Positions 1 through 7,050 of a DNA stretch of 12,569 nucleotides are shown one piece after another; position 1 is the stretch's first letter; every line of letters starts with the position of its first letter. The stretch is from contig DJMI01000017.1 of the NCBI GenBank assembly GCA_002435335.1, positions 656-13,224 on the forward strand, written 5' to 3'. The position numbers and the translations under genes are program-made. The notes beneath the pieces were generated by a model. That model had not been told where the DNA came from. It ran no database searches and saw only the letters and a program-made list of their open reading frames with translations. This DNA is from Nitrosomonas sp. UBA6494 (GTDB lineage: Bacteria; Pseudomonadota; Gammaproteobacteria; Burkholderiales; Nitrosomonadaceae).

Positions 1-633
1 ACAGGGCAGTTGGTCGTTTAGATTCAGTCTCAGCATATGGGCGGAATATTCCGATCCAAGTTGTTGGAAAACACCTTGGTTTGCTACAACCCGAAGTGTC
101 CTTCCGCTTTTTCTCAATAAACGCAGCACGATACCAAATGCATTGCGAATAGGCTGAAAAGGTTTTAACCATTCTTCAAAATCTTTGTGCCGTAGCGCTG
201 GTTCCAGATTGAGCCAGTAGTGATACGAGGGCAAATCAAAAACGCAACAGCCGCCGGGAATTGAAATCCGTTGTTTGATCGCCATCAACCATTCGTTTTC
301 ACGCAAATGCTCACCGACTTTTCCTGGAAAATCGAGCATTTCTCGAAAAGTTGTTCTTATTTCAGTCAAGATATCGTCAAGTATGGCTTCGGATACGTCC
401 GGATTTTTGCGTAGAGATTCCAGGATTTGTTTTTGACGTTCTAATTCTTGAAGTAGATCCGATTTAATATCCGCGCGACTGGTGATTTCAAGAACCTCAA
501 ACAGTGCAATAAGAGCAGCATGATGCTCTGCAGCGGAATCTTTACTGGAAAAGAAATCGATACGATTAAACAGATCTTCAAGTCGCAGCAGCGTGCGAAT
601 ACGTTCGTTCAGCGGGTGTTCATAACAAATCAC
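1..633 (-). CDS. zapD: Cell division protein ZapD (3' end cut by the window)
   Basis: ZapD (formerly YacF, DUF1342) is a cytoplasmic FtsZ-binding protein that cross-links FtsZ protofilaments at the division ring. Reading the minus strand from a GTG at 633 gives 211 uninterrupted codons to the window edge; the family is usually about 250 residues, so roughly 40 are missing. The N-terminus reads M-I-C-Y-E-H-P-L-N-E-R-I-R-T-L-L-R-L-E, the typical family opening, and LDFPGKVGEHLRENEWLMAI and a GGCCVFDLPSYHYWL segment (about residues 117-155) are also family-like. The GTG is chosen because an in-frame stop lies about 45 nt upstream with no ATG between, and because homologues start at this point; the ribosome binding site is weak. 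It is the last gene of the pilC-pilD-coaE-zapD row, 99 bp after coaE. Identity is recognised from family memory and is fairly secure. Confidence 0.9.
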   Translation of the reverse strand, partial: MICYEHPLNERIRTLLRLEDLFNRIDFFSSKDSAAEHHAALIALFEVLEITSRADIKSDLLQELERQKQILESLRKNPDVSEAILDDILTEIRTTFREMLDFPGKVGEHLRENEWLMAIKQRISIPGGCCVFDLPSYHYWLNLEPALRHKDFEEWLKPFQPIRNAFGIVLRLLRKSGRTLRVVANQGVFQQLGSEYSAHMLRLNLNDQLPC

Positions 634-732
634 GGTAACTTTACATCCACAGAAAGGTTGGTGAAATTTGAGGAATATCCGAAATTAGATTATTTCATAA
701 AAAAAATAATTTTCCCAAATATTTCCTAATAA
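634..732 (-). other. coaE-zapD spacer with AT hairpin
   Basis: This 99-bp AT-rich gap separates coaE from zapD. On the plus strand, arms 689-695 (ATTATTT) and 704-710 (AAATAAT) form a 7-bp all-AT inverted repeat around an A-rich loop. Without GC pairs it is unlikely to be a strong intrinsic terminator. The spacer could hold a local zapD promoter, but I cannot point to a convincing -35/-10 pair. No small gene is visible. Confidence 0.35.
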
Positions 733-1353
733 TTAAACACCAGCATCGGAACATTGATTAGAAAGCGAGAGATATTTACTGTGTAACCGGGCAACTTCAG
801 TTTTTAAATAATCGGCATCTTGATTATTGGTAATTATATCATCAGCCTTTTGTAGACGTTCCTTACGGGAAACTTGTGTTGCCATAATTGACTTGACCTG
901 CTGCTCGGATAAGTTGCTACGTGCCATGACGCGAGAGATTTGTTGTTGCTCATCGCAGTCGATAACCAGGATACGATGCACGATTGTATCGTAATCCTTT
1001 GTTTCGAAGAGAAGAGGAATTACAACGACGACATAAGGTGAATGCGCGCATGCAACTTGTTGAACGGTTTCACTAAGAATTATTGGATGCAAAATTTTTT
1101 CGAGGCGCAAACGAGCGTTTTTATCCGAGAAAATCAATCGCCGCATTTTTTCTCTGTCTAGAGCGCCGTCTTTGGTTAAGTATGAGATATCGAAAACAGT
1201 TTTTATTTCAGCCATGGCTTTTCCATTTGGCTGTGTTATCGTTCGGGCAATGACATCGGTGTCGATTACGCAGATACCCAACTCGGAAAAGTATTGACTG
1301 GCTAGTGATTTGCCGCAGCCAATTCCACCAGTCAACCCGATAACCAGTCGCAT
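733..1353 (-). CDS. coaE: Dephospho-CoA kinase
   Basis: CoaE phosphorylates the 3'-hydroxyl of dephospho-CoA with ATP, the last step of coenzyme A biosynthesis, in the cytoplasm. The 206-residue product has the normal family length. The P-loop GLTGGIGCGKS lies at residues 6-16, followed by the typical VIDTDVIAR (about 29-37), the LHPII motif and a PLLFE motif in the central CoA-binding part. The ATG at 1353 follows the pilD stop codon after only 3 nt, so the two are almost certainly co-transcribed and probably translationally coupled; the Shine-Dalgarno sequence is poor. The pilD-coaE-zapD linkage is common in beta- and gammaproteobacteria and supports the call. Confidence 0.97.
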   Translation of the reverse strand: MRLVIGLTGGIGCGKSLASQYFSELGICVIDTDVIARTITQPNGKAMAEIKTVFDISYLTKDGALDREKMRRLIFSDKNARLRLEKILHPIILSETVQQVACAHSPYVVVVIPLLFETKDYDTIVHRILVIDCDEQQQISRVMARSNLSEQQVKSIMATQVSRKERLQKADDIITNNQDADYLKTEVARLHSKYLSLSNQCSDAGV

Positions 1354-1356
1354 GGA

Positions 1357-2217
1357 TTACAATAAGCCGAAATACATTTGGTTAATTTTTTCTCCCCAAA
1401 ACAACGCAATAATTGCCCCACCAACCAAGTACGGACCGAAAGGAATAGGAATACTCTTATTAAGTCTGGCTGCGATAATGAGACTGATTCCAACAAAAGC
1501 GCCTACAAATGAAGATAGTAAGATGACTATCGGCAGCATATGCCATCCCAACCATGCCCCAATAGCGGATAATAATTTAAAATCTCCGTAACCCATTCCT
1601 TCTTTACCGGTAGCGAGTTTAAAGCACCAATAAATTATCCATAAAGAAACATAGCCGGCCATGGCACCGACAACCGCTGATTGAATGTCGGTTAAGCCAT
1701 TATTTAGGTTAACTAACAATCCCAACCAGATCAGTGGCAATGTAATGTCGTCGGGGAGCAGTTGTGTGTCTAAATCGATAGCAGCCAGTGCAATCAATGC
1801 CCATACGAAAAATAATATCGCAAAAGTGATCAAGGAAAAACCATAATACCAAGCAACGTAACCACTCATGAATGCGGTTAGTGCTTCGACGAATGGATAT
1901 CGCAGTGAAATTCTTGTATGGCATTGAGAACATTTTCCACGAAGAAAAATATAACTGATAATGGGAATGTTTTCCCACACAGCAATGCGATGACCGCATT
2001 GGGGACAACTCGACCGCGGCATTAGTAAGTTGAAACTGGGTTCGGTCTTAATGGGCTCTCCACGTAATTCAGCGCATTGCGACATCCAGCTTCGTTTCAT
2101 CATTTCCGGCAAACGGTATATCACCACGTTTAAAAAACTGCCGACCATGAGTCCTAGAACAGCGATTACGGTAATAAAGAAAGTTGGTTCATCTTGCAGA
2201 ATAGACAAATAAGTCAT
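1357..2217 (-). CDS. pilD: Type IV prepilin peptidase / N-methyltransferase
   Basis: PilD is the inner-membrane aspartyl protease that cleaves the leader of type IV prepilins and pseudopilins and then N-methylates the new N-terminus. The 286-residue product has the bifunctional architecture: an N-terminal membrane segment (about 12-34), the cytoplasmic zinc-binding tetracysteine domain with CPQC (71-74) and CSQC (96-99), and a C-terminal set of membrane helices with the catalytic aspartates in AIDLDTQLLPDD (D148) and GYGDFK (D212). The cysteine motif indicates that the methylase domain is retained. The ATG at 2217 lies 30 nt after the pilC stop, with no clear ribosome binding site, so translation may depend on pilC. 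Besides pilins, it may serve any type II secretion pseudopilins encoded elsewhere. Confidence 0.96.
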   Translation of the reverse strand: MTYLSILQDEPTFFITVIAVLGLMVGSFLNVVIYRLPEMMKRSWMSQCAELRGEPIKTEPSFNLLMPRSSCPQCGHRIAVWENIPIISYIFLRGKCSQCHTRISLRYPFVEALTAFMSGYVAWYYGFSLITFAILFFVWALIALAAIDLDTQLLPDDITLPLIWLGLLVNLNNGLTDIQSAVVGAMAGYVSLWIIYWCFKLATGKEGMGYGDFKLLSAIGAWLGWHMLPIVILLSSFVGAFVGISLIIAARLNKSIPIPFGPYLVGGAIIALFWGEKINQMYFGLL

Positions 2218-2247
2218 GATTTTTACGAGTGTCTGTATGAAATTGAC

Positions 2248-3474
2248 TTAACTAACAACCATACCCATTTTAAATATTGGCAAATACATGGCGATCACCA
2301 TGCCGCCGATCAGAGTACCCAAAACAACCATGATCATAGGTTCCATCAAACTGGACAGTGCAGCTACGGCATCATCGACTTCCGCTTCATAAAAATCGGC
2401 AATTTTGCTGAGCATCGCATCTAATGATCCTGCTTCTTCACCGATAGCAACCATTTGAATTACCATGTTTGGAAATACGGTTGTATTTGCCATCGACGAC
2501 ATCAAGCTGCTACCCGTACTGACTTCCAGTTGGATTTTTTTGGTTGCCTCATAATAAATATAATTGCCTGCTGCTCCTGCGACCGAATCTAACGATTCAA
2601 CCAAAGGAACACCGGCGGCAAACATGGTGGACAGCGTTCTTGACCAACGGGCGATTGCTGCTTTGCGAATGACTTCACCGAAAATCGGCAATCTAAGTAT
2701 GAGACGATCCATTACGCGTTGCATGGAAACAGACCGTTTCCATGCATACAGAAAGCCGTAGATACTGCCGCCAATCACAGCGAAAATTGCCCACCAATAA
2801 GCAACGAAGAAATCGGATATCGTCATGACCAGTAGGGTTGGCGCCGGTAATTCGGCACCGAATCCTTCAAATAAGCTTTTAAATGCCGGAATTACAAAGA
2901 TCATGATCACTGCGGTGATGATGAAAGCAACCACAATAATGGATATCGGATAGAAAAGCGCTGATTTGATTTTTCCTTTAATCGCCTGAATTTTTTCTTT
3001 GTAGGTGGCAAGACGATCCAATATGCCGTCTAAAATACCGGCTGCTTCCCCAGCGCCGACCAAATTGCAGTACAGGGCATCGAAGTAAAGAGGGTATTTA
3101 CGAAAAGCATCGGTTAAGTTGCTGCCGGTTTCTACATCGGCTTTAACGTCCAATATCAACTTGCTCAATGCAGGATTGCTGTGCCCTTTCCCAACAATAT
3201 CGAAAGCTTGCAGCAAGGGAACACCCGACTTCATCATGGTAGCCATTTGACGGGTAAACAAGGTAATATCTTTGTCGGTTATCCTGCCGCTTCTGGATTG
3301 CGCTTTTTTGATTTTCGATACTTTGATACCTTGCCGGCGCAACGTAGAGGTGACAATTACCGGGCCGGCGGCACGCATCTCTCCTTTTATTTTTTTTCCG
3401 GTTTTGTCCGTTCCTTCCCATGCATAATTGAATTCCTTGGGTTTTTTTTCTGTTTGAATTGCCACAGTTGCCAT
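2248..3474 (-). CDS. pilC: Type IV pilus inner-membrane platform protein PilC
   Basis: PilC is the polytopic inner-membrane platform protein of the type IV pilus machine; it couples the PilB/PilT ATPases to pilin assembly and disassembly. The 408-residue product carries two GspF/PilC cytoplasmic repeats (about 70-195 and 273-395), each opening with a characteristic pattern (FTRQMATMMKSGVPLLQAF; WSRTLSTMFAAGVPLVESL). The landmark FGAELPAPT lies at 205-213, and membrane segments at about 175-197, 225-245 and 377-400. The start is an ATG preceded by AAGGAG (plus-strand positions 3481-3486) at 6-nt spacing. It is first in the pilC-pilD-coaE-zapD row, preceded by a 156-bp spacer that should hold the promoter. 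pilB, often directly upstream of pilC in proteobacteria, is not there. Confidence 0.96.
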   Translation of the reverse strand: MATVAIQTEKKPKEFNYAWEGTDKTGKKIKGEMRAAGPVIVTSTLRRQGIKVSKIKKAQSRSGRITDKDITLFTRQMATMMKSGVPLLQAFDIVGKGHSNPALSKLILDVKADVETGSNLTDAFRKYPLYFDALYCNLVGAGEAAGILDGILDRLATYKEKIQAIKGKIKSALFYPISIIVVAFIITAVIMIFVIPAFKSLFEGFGAELPAPTLLVMTISDFFVAYWWAIFAVIGGSIYGFLYAWKRSVSMQRVMDRLILRLPIFGEVIRKAAIARWSRTLSTMFAAGVPLVESLDSVAGAAGNYIYYEATKKIQLEVSTGSSLMSSMANTTVFPNMVIQMVAIGEEAGSLDAMLSKIADFYEAEVDDAVAALSSLMEPMIMVVLGTLIGGMVIAMYLPIFKMGMVVS

Positions 3475-3630
3475 TATTTACTCCTTAATAACCGAGTTGA
3501 TGTATCGCACTTATCTATCAAAATTGTTCACTATGCGCACATGATAAGATTTGGCGATCTAACGGCACATTAAGGCGAATTGCTGAGTGTAATTTTCAAG
3601 TCTTTGGGAACGTAAATACACACCGCAATA
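3475..3630 (-). promoter_or_regulatory. Spacer upstream of pilC, presumed promoter region
   Basis: This 156-bp spacer lies between the stop of the epimerase-like gene and pilC, both on the minus strand. It contains the strong pilC ribosome binding site at 3481-3486 (AAGGAG on the minus strand). I see no GC-rich hairpin with a T-run to end the upstream gene, no convincing sigma-70 pair and no -24/-12 RpoN site. A promoter is inferred only from the length of the gap and the change of function between the flanking genes. No small ORF is convincing. Confidence 0.35.
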
Positions 3631-4539
3631 TTACCGACTGTTTATTTTTGCCGCTTGGATGCCTTCTTGCACCGTCGGATATTGCAACTTAACGCGCAAT
3701 TCATTTTTCATTCTGAAATTTGTTATCCTTCTGGATTCATTGATAAACGATAACATGCCCGGCGTCATTTGCTTTTGTGCTTCCGCACGAGTAATTCGAG
3801 GCGGTCGCGGCAAGTTGAAATGATCGGCGACCAGATCAAAATAAGCTCCCATTTTCAAATGCGAATCGTCACAGGCATGATATACCCTATTGGGTTTGCC
3901 GAATCGCAAGGTGGATTGAATAATCCGCGCTAGGTCGTCAGCATGGATATGATTGGTAAAGCTATCTTCGCGATCCAATATGGCCGGATGGCCTTCACGT
4001 AAACGATTCAACGGTAATCGATCTGAGGCATATATTCCGGGAACACGAAGAATCGACACTGCCACGAAATTTCGTCTGCCCCAATTGCGTAATTGTTTTT
4101 CTGCATCGACACGCCGTACTGCGCGGTCATTTTCCGGATGTACGATGCTTGTTTCATTTATCGATCTGCCAAAGCAGTTTCCATAAACACCGGTGGTACT
4201 GATATAGACAAGCCGTTGTGGTAAAATTTTGGTTTGTAATCTGCTGTGTCTGCTTATAGCTGACATTAAATGCATGGTTCGTGGATCCCGCAGACCTTGA
4301 TTGGGCGGGGGTGCTAGGTGCAAGATCAAATGGGCAATACCGGCGATTCTTTTTAGCGTTTTAGGAAAATCAAGGTTTCCATAAATCGGAATAATGCCAT
4401 GAGCCCGCAACCGGCAAGCACTTTCCGGATCACGGTATAAGCCAAGAATCCGAAAACGCTTGTGCAGCAACGGTGCAGTCCGTAGAGCTATATCACCGCA
4501 ACCGGCAATAAGTATTGTTTTTTTTTTCATACTACTCAT
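3631..4539 (-). CDS. SDR-family NAD(P)-dependent epimerase/dehydratase-like protein (YeeZ-like)
   Basis: The product is a Rossmann-fold extended short-chain dehydrogenase/reductase-like protein of about 302 residues, resembling E. coli YeeZ. With the start at 4539, the N-terminal dinucleotide motif is ILIAGCGDIALR (9-20), and HLAPPP at 74-79 and STTGVYG at 114-120 are typical of this subgroup. The conserved tyrosine is Y119, but no lysine sits four residues later (YGNCF), so the classical YxxxK pair is missing as in YeeZ-type proteins; substrate and reaction are unknown. The start is ambiguous: TTG at 4545, ATG at 4539 (an AGGA about 9 nt upstream) or ATG at 4530; I prefer 4539. An A10 run follows the 4530 ATG. 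The gene diverges from a flavin reductase 31 bp away. Family assignment is firm, function is not. Confidence 0.85.
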   Translation of the reverse strand: MSSMKKKTILIAGCGDIALRTAPLLHKRFRILGLYRDPESACRLRAHGIIPIYGNLDFPKTLKRIAGIAHLILHLAPPPNQGLRDPRTMHLMSAISRHSRLQTKILPQRLVYISTTGVYGNCFGRSINETSIVHPENDRAVRRVDAEKQLRNWGRRNFVAVSILRVPGIYASDRLPLNRLREGHPAILDREDSFTNHIHADDLARIIQSTLRFGKPNRVYHACDDSHLKMGAYFDLVADHFNLPRPPRITRAEAQKQMTPGMLSFINESRRITNFRMKNELRVKLQYPTVQEGIQAAKINSR

Positions 4540-4570
4540 TTCCAATCATCCTATTTTTGTCGGCTTCTCA

Positions 4571-5626
4571 ATGTCGTATCGAATTATTATCAAGCCAAGT
4601 GAGCATGTTTTACAAGCTGGAGCAGATGAAACTATCTTGGAAGCAGCTCTACGCGAAGGATTTTCGTTACCATACGGCTGCCGCAATGGGTCTTGCGGGG
4701 TTTGTAAAGGTAAAATCATAGAGGGCAAGGTGGATTATGGCAGTTACAGTAAAGAAGCGTTAACCGATGATGAAAAGTATAACGGTAGTGCGCTATTTTG
4801 TTGCGCATCGCCACTATCCGATTTGATCATCGAATGTCACGAAATCAGCGCTACTAAAGGTATAGAAATTAAAACATTGCCTTGCCGCGTTGAGAAACTC
4901 GAATTGGTTGCACCCGATGTTATGATTCTTTCCCTAAAGTTGCCTGCCAATCAACGACTACAGTTCCTGGCGGGGCAATATATCGATATTTTGCTGAAAG
5001 ACGGAAAACGCCGCAGCTTTTCTTTAGCCAATCCGCCCCATAATGATGAATTTTTGCAACTTCATGTGCGCAATTATCCAGGTGGAGCTTTTACGGAATA
5101 TGTTTTTAATGGAATGAAAGTTAAAGATATGCTTCGTTTTACCGGGCCGCTCGGGTCGTTCTTCTTGCGTGAATCCACACAAGATACGGAAATCATTTTC
5201 CTGGCCAGCGGAACTGGCTTTGCACCGATCAAGAGTATACTCGAGCATATCTTTTACCAGCAGGGAAATAAAAATAAAGAACGCAAAATGACGCTTTACT
5301 GGGGTGTTCGTGTCAAAGCGGATTTGTATATGGCCGATTTAGCCAACAGCTGGGAAAAGCAGTATAGCAATTTCAAATTCATTCCCGTACTTTCCGAGCC
5401 TTTGGCAACAGATAATTGGGATGGGAGAACTGGTTTGGTGCATGAGGCAGTGATGCAGGATTTCCAGACCTTGGAAAAACATCAAATATACGCTTGCGGG
5501 GCGCCTGTCATGGTTAAAGCTGCATACCATGATTTTATTAGCTTCCGGCATTTGCCTAAAGATGCCTTTTTCTCGGATGTTTTTACACCGTCGACCAGTA
5601 ACCCCCAAGTTTCCATAGAGACATAG
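4571..5626 (+). CDS. 2Fe-2S ferredoxin / FAD / NAD(P) reductase (AscD-like, 'CDP-6-deoxy-glucoseen reductase' family)
   Basis: This 351-residue soluble electron-transfer flavoprotein has three modules. A plant-type 2Fe-2S domain (1-95) has ligands C37, C42, C45 and C77. An FAD domain (about 100-200) carries the flavin-binding RSFS at 148-151. An NAD(P) domain (205-340) has GTGFAP at 214-219, YWGVR at 243-247 and YACG at 307-310. This order matches AscD and the reductase subunits of oxygenases and toluene/phenol hydroxylases. Automated annotation usually calls such proteins CDP-6-deoxy-delta-3,4-glucoseen reductase, but no deoxysugar gene is nearby, so the partner is unknown. The ATG at 4571 begins the ferredoxin fold (MSYRIIIKP). 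An in-frame upstream ATG at 4460 would add 37 residues encoded antisense to the neighbouring gene and is rejected. No clear ribosome binding site is seen. Confidence 0.9.
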   Translation: MSYRIIIKPSEHVLQAGADETILEAALREGFSLPYGCRNGSCGVCKGKIIEGKVDYGSYSKEALTDDEKYNGSALFCCASPLSDLIIECHEISATKGIEIKTLPCRVEKLELVAPDVMILSLKLPANQRLQFLAGQYIDILLKDGKRRSFSLANPPHNDEFLQLHVRNYPGGAFTEYVFNGMKVKDMLRFTGPLGSFFLRESTQDTEIIFLASGTGFAPIKSILEHIFYQQGNKNKERKMTLYWGVRVKADLYMADLANSWEKQYSNFKFIPVLSEPLATDNWDGRTGLVHEAVMQDFQTLEKHQIYACGAPVMVKAAYHDFISFRHLPKDAFFSDVFTPSTSNPQVSIET

Positions 5627-5763
5627 GGATACTGATTAATTGACTGTACGAGAGGATCGCGCCGTTGCGCGGTACATAATATTATGCACCGCAACTTGTT
5701 GTTCCATGCGCTTCGTACTTTATCTCGTCCGCCGAATTAATCAGCATTTCCCTTATTCTCTAT
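5615..5763. repeat. Long imperfect inverted repeat spanning two convergent gene ends
   Basis: The left arm starts ATAGAGA (5615-5621), continues through GGGA and reaches the perfect 10-mer CTGATTAATT (5632-5641) and ACGAGA (5648-5653). The reverse complement of the right arm starts ATAGAGA (5757-5763), passes GGGA, reaches the same 10-mer (5735-5744) and again ACGAGA (5723-5728). The arms align with only a few mismatches and 1-2-nt bulges over about 30 nt. A second palindrome occupies the middle (5664-5695). Both flanking stop codons (5624-5626 and 5760-5762) lie inside the arms. The structure could be a miniature non-autonomous or fold-back element or a bidirectional terminator; no clear target-site duplication is seen. 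Confidence 0.7.
5664..5695. repeat. Central near-perfect palindrome (possible terminator hairpin)
   Basis: GTTGC (5664-5668) pairs with GCAAC (5691-5695), and GGTACATAAT (5671-5680) pairs with ATTATGCACC (5681-5690) with one A/C mismatch; the GC at 5669-5670 bulges. The core CATAATATTATG (5675-5686) is a perfect 12-bp palindrome. An alternative small hairpin, CGCGC-CGTT-GCGCG, overlaps its left side. No clean U-run follows on either strand, so an intrinsic terminator role is only possible. Confidence 0.6.
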
Positions 5764-6935
5764 CCGAGATGCCTCAGAGTTAACTCAAGACCTTTATTGT
5801 AATGATCCATTGCTAATTCATGTTTACCCAATTTCTCATGCAGTTGCGCTATCGCAAAGTGTGCTTTTTGTCCCGGTGCCACAGAAACACTGGCTTCCAG
5901 ATAATTCTGCGCTTTACCCCAGAGTTCACAATAGGTACAAAGTTTACCCAGCGTCAATAGCAGTTGTGCATTATTAGGTTGTGCTTTAAGCCAAACTTCG
6001 GCGCATTCGATTTGTCTGCTGACATGATTGCCCAAGCATGCCGAGTATAATTCAATCAGTTCATCATCCCAAGAATAAGGCAGATTTTGTTCAATGATTT
6101 GATTGGCCATGGCACAGTTACCTAATGCAATGTATGCACGAGTGGCTGCAGCACAAAGTTTGCTGTCCATTTTTTCCAATGGGGAGATATGCTGCCAGTA
6201 TTGATTCAGAGCTTGCACGTCTGATGCTTTGGCTCTAATGTTTTCGATTTGCGCCGCATGTCTGAGCTGTCTTATCTCGGCTTTATTGGTTGATGTGCGC
6301 TTCTCCAGGATTTCAGCTAACTCTATTACCGCATCCCAATTGCCGGCTTGCTGCTGTGCTTGTAGTTCGAGCATTAAGGCTGCGGATGATTGTAATCCAC
6401 CTTCGGAATAAAGTAGCTGCAAACTGTCGAGTGCTTCGTGATATTGCCCCTGATTTAATTGGAATTCCGCTTTTGCAGTTAAGCATAATGATTTTTCATC
6501 AGGTGCTGCGCTTATCGCGTTATTGATATGCTGGTCGCGTGCTGTGGTATCGCCTAGCTTTTGTGCTGATCGCGCTGCAATCACCGCACTGATTGCTTTA
6601 GCTGTAGACGAATCAGCCAAATTAAGCGCGATGGCAGCATTTTTCTGGGCTTTGATAAAATCACCCTCGAAATAAGCCTTCAGTCCGGACAACAGCATTT
6701 CATCTGTTTTTTTATGGCGGTGTTTTTTACTATAGCCAAAAATCCCTAAAATGAAACGAACCAAGACATAGAAAACAAAAAAAGCCGCCAATACACCAAC
6801 AATAAACTCATTAAGCGGGAGCTCCAATTGATAGGGCGGCATCGTTAAAGATGCATGCCCGGTTATATTTTTAGCGGTCAGTGTAACAGCTACAGCAGCA
6901 GCGAATAGCGCTAATAGCCAAAGTATCAGTTTCAT
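5760..6935 (-). CDS. hemY: HemY-like TPR membrane protein of haem biosynthesis
   Basis: This is the proteobacterial HemY protein of tetrapyrrole clusters, an inner-membrane protein of unresolved biochemical role; it is not the Gram-positive protoporphyrinogen oxidase of the same name. Two membrane segments lie at about 2-20 and 44-66, followed by a basic stretch (KKHRHKK, 70-76) and a long helical TPR-type region to residue 391 rich in alanine and leucine (for example ALDSLQLLYSEGG and AHFAIAQLHEKLGKHELAMD). The length is normal for the family. The ATG at 6935 has GAGGAG (plus 6941-6946) at 5-nt spacing. It is last in the hemC-hemD-hemY row. Its stop codon (TAG) lies inside the right arm of the inverted repeat at 5615-5763; the C-terminus ends LRHLG. 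Confidence 0.92.
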   Translation of the reverse strand: MKLILWLLALFAAAVAVTLTAKNITGHASLTMPPYQLELPLNEFIVGVLAAFFVFYVLVRFILGIFGYSKKHRHKKTDEMLLSGLKAYFEGDFIKAQKNAAIALNLADSSTAKAISAVIAARSAQKLGDTTARDQHINNAISAAPDEKSLCLTAKAEFQLNQGQYHEALDSLQLLYSEGGLQSSAALMLELQAQQQAGNWDAVIELAEILEKRTSTNKAEIRQLRHAAQIENIRAKASDVQALNQYWQHISPLEKMDSKLCAAATRAYIALGNCAMANQIIEQNLPYSWDDELIELYSACLGNHVSRQIECAEVWLKAQPNNAQLLLTLGKLCTYCELWGKAQNYLEASVSVAPGQKAHFAIAQLHEKLGKHELAMDHYNKGLELTLRHLG

Positions 6936-7050
6936 ATTTTCTCCTCATTGCAGTAGAGTCGATAGTCATTAATGCTGGTTAACCACGATTGTTAATCACA
7001 AAACAACACAATCAAGTCGATATGCGGCACTATTGAATTCTTGCCGCAAC
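6936..7050 (-). other. hemD-hemY spacer with hairpin; hemX absent
   Basis: This 115-bp gap sits where hemX is commonly found. On the minus strand, two nucleotides after the hemD stop, TGCGGCA (plus 7042-7048) pairs with TGCCGCA (plus 7023-7029) around a 12-nt loop. It is not followed by a T-run, so it is more likely a processing or stability hairpin, or a weak terminator, than a strong terminator. The 8-mer AGTCGATA occurs twice (6957-6964 and 7015-7022) and TGGTTAACCA (6976-6985) is a short palindrome; either could be chance. The strong hemY ribosome binding site is at 6941-6946. Confidence 0.5.

Noticed and set aside
689..710. AT hairpin after coaE as an intrinsic terminator
   Set aside because: The stem has no GC pairs and lies in generally AT-rich sequence; it would be too weak to call a terminator.
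520..729. 69-codon plus-strand open frame at the zapD start
   Set aside because: It is antisense to the conserved zapD N-terminus, with no recognisable product.
3181..3573. 130-codon plus-strand open frame over pilC and its leader
   Set aside because: It is the reverse-strand shadow of the N-terminal part of pilC, with low-complexity aromatic content and no recognisable motif.
3475..3630. RpoN (-24/-12) promoter for pilC
   Set aside because: I found no TGGCAC-N5-TTGC-like sequence on the minus strand in this spacer.
4460..4570. 37-residue N-terminal extension of the reductase from an upstream ATG
   Set aside because: It lies antisense to the start of the epimerase-like gene and does not resemble a ferredoxin N-terminus; the 2Fe-2S fold begins at the ATG at 4571.
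6957..7022. AGTCGATA direct repeats as footprints of an excised element
   Set aside because: Only 8 bp are shared, there is no terminal inverted repeat inside, and such matches are expected by chance.
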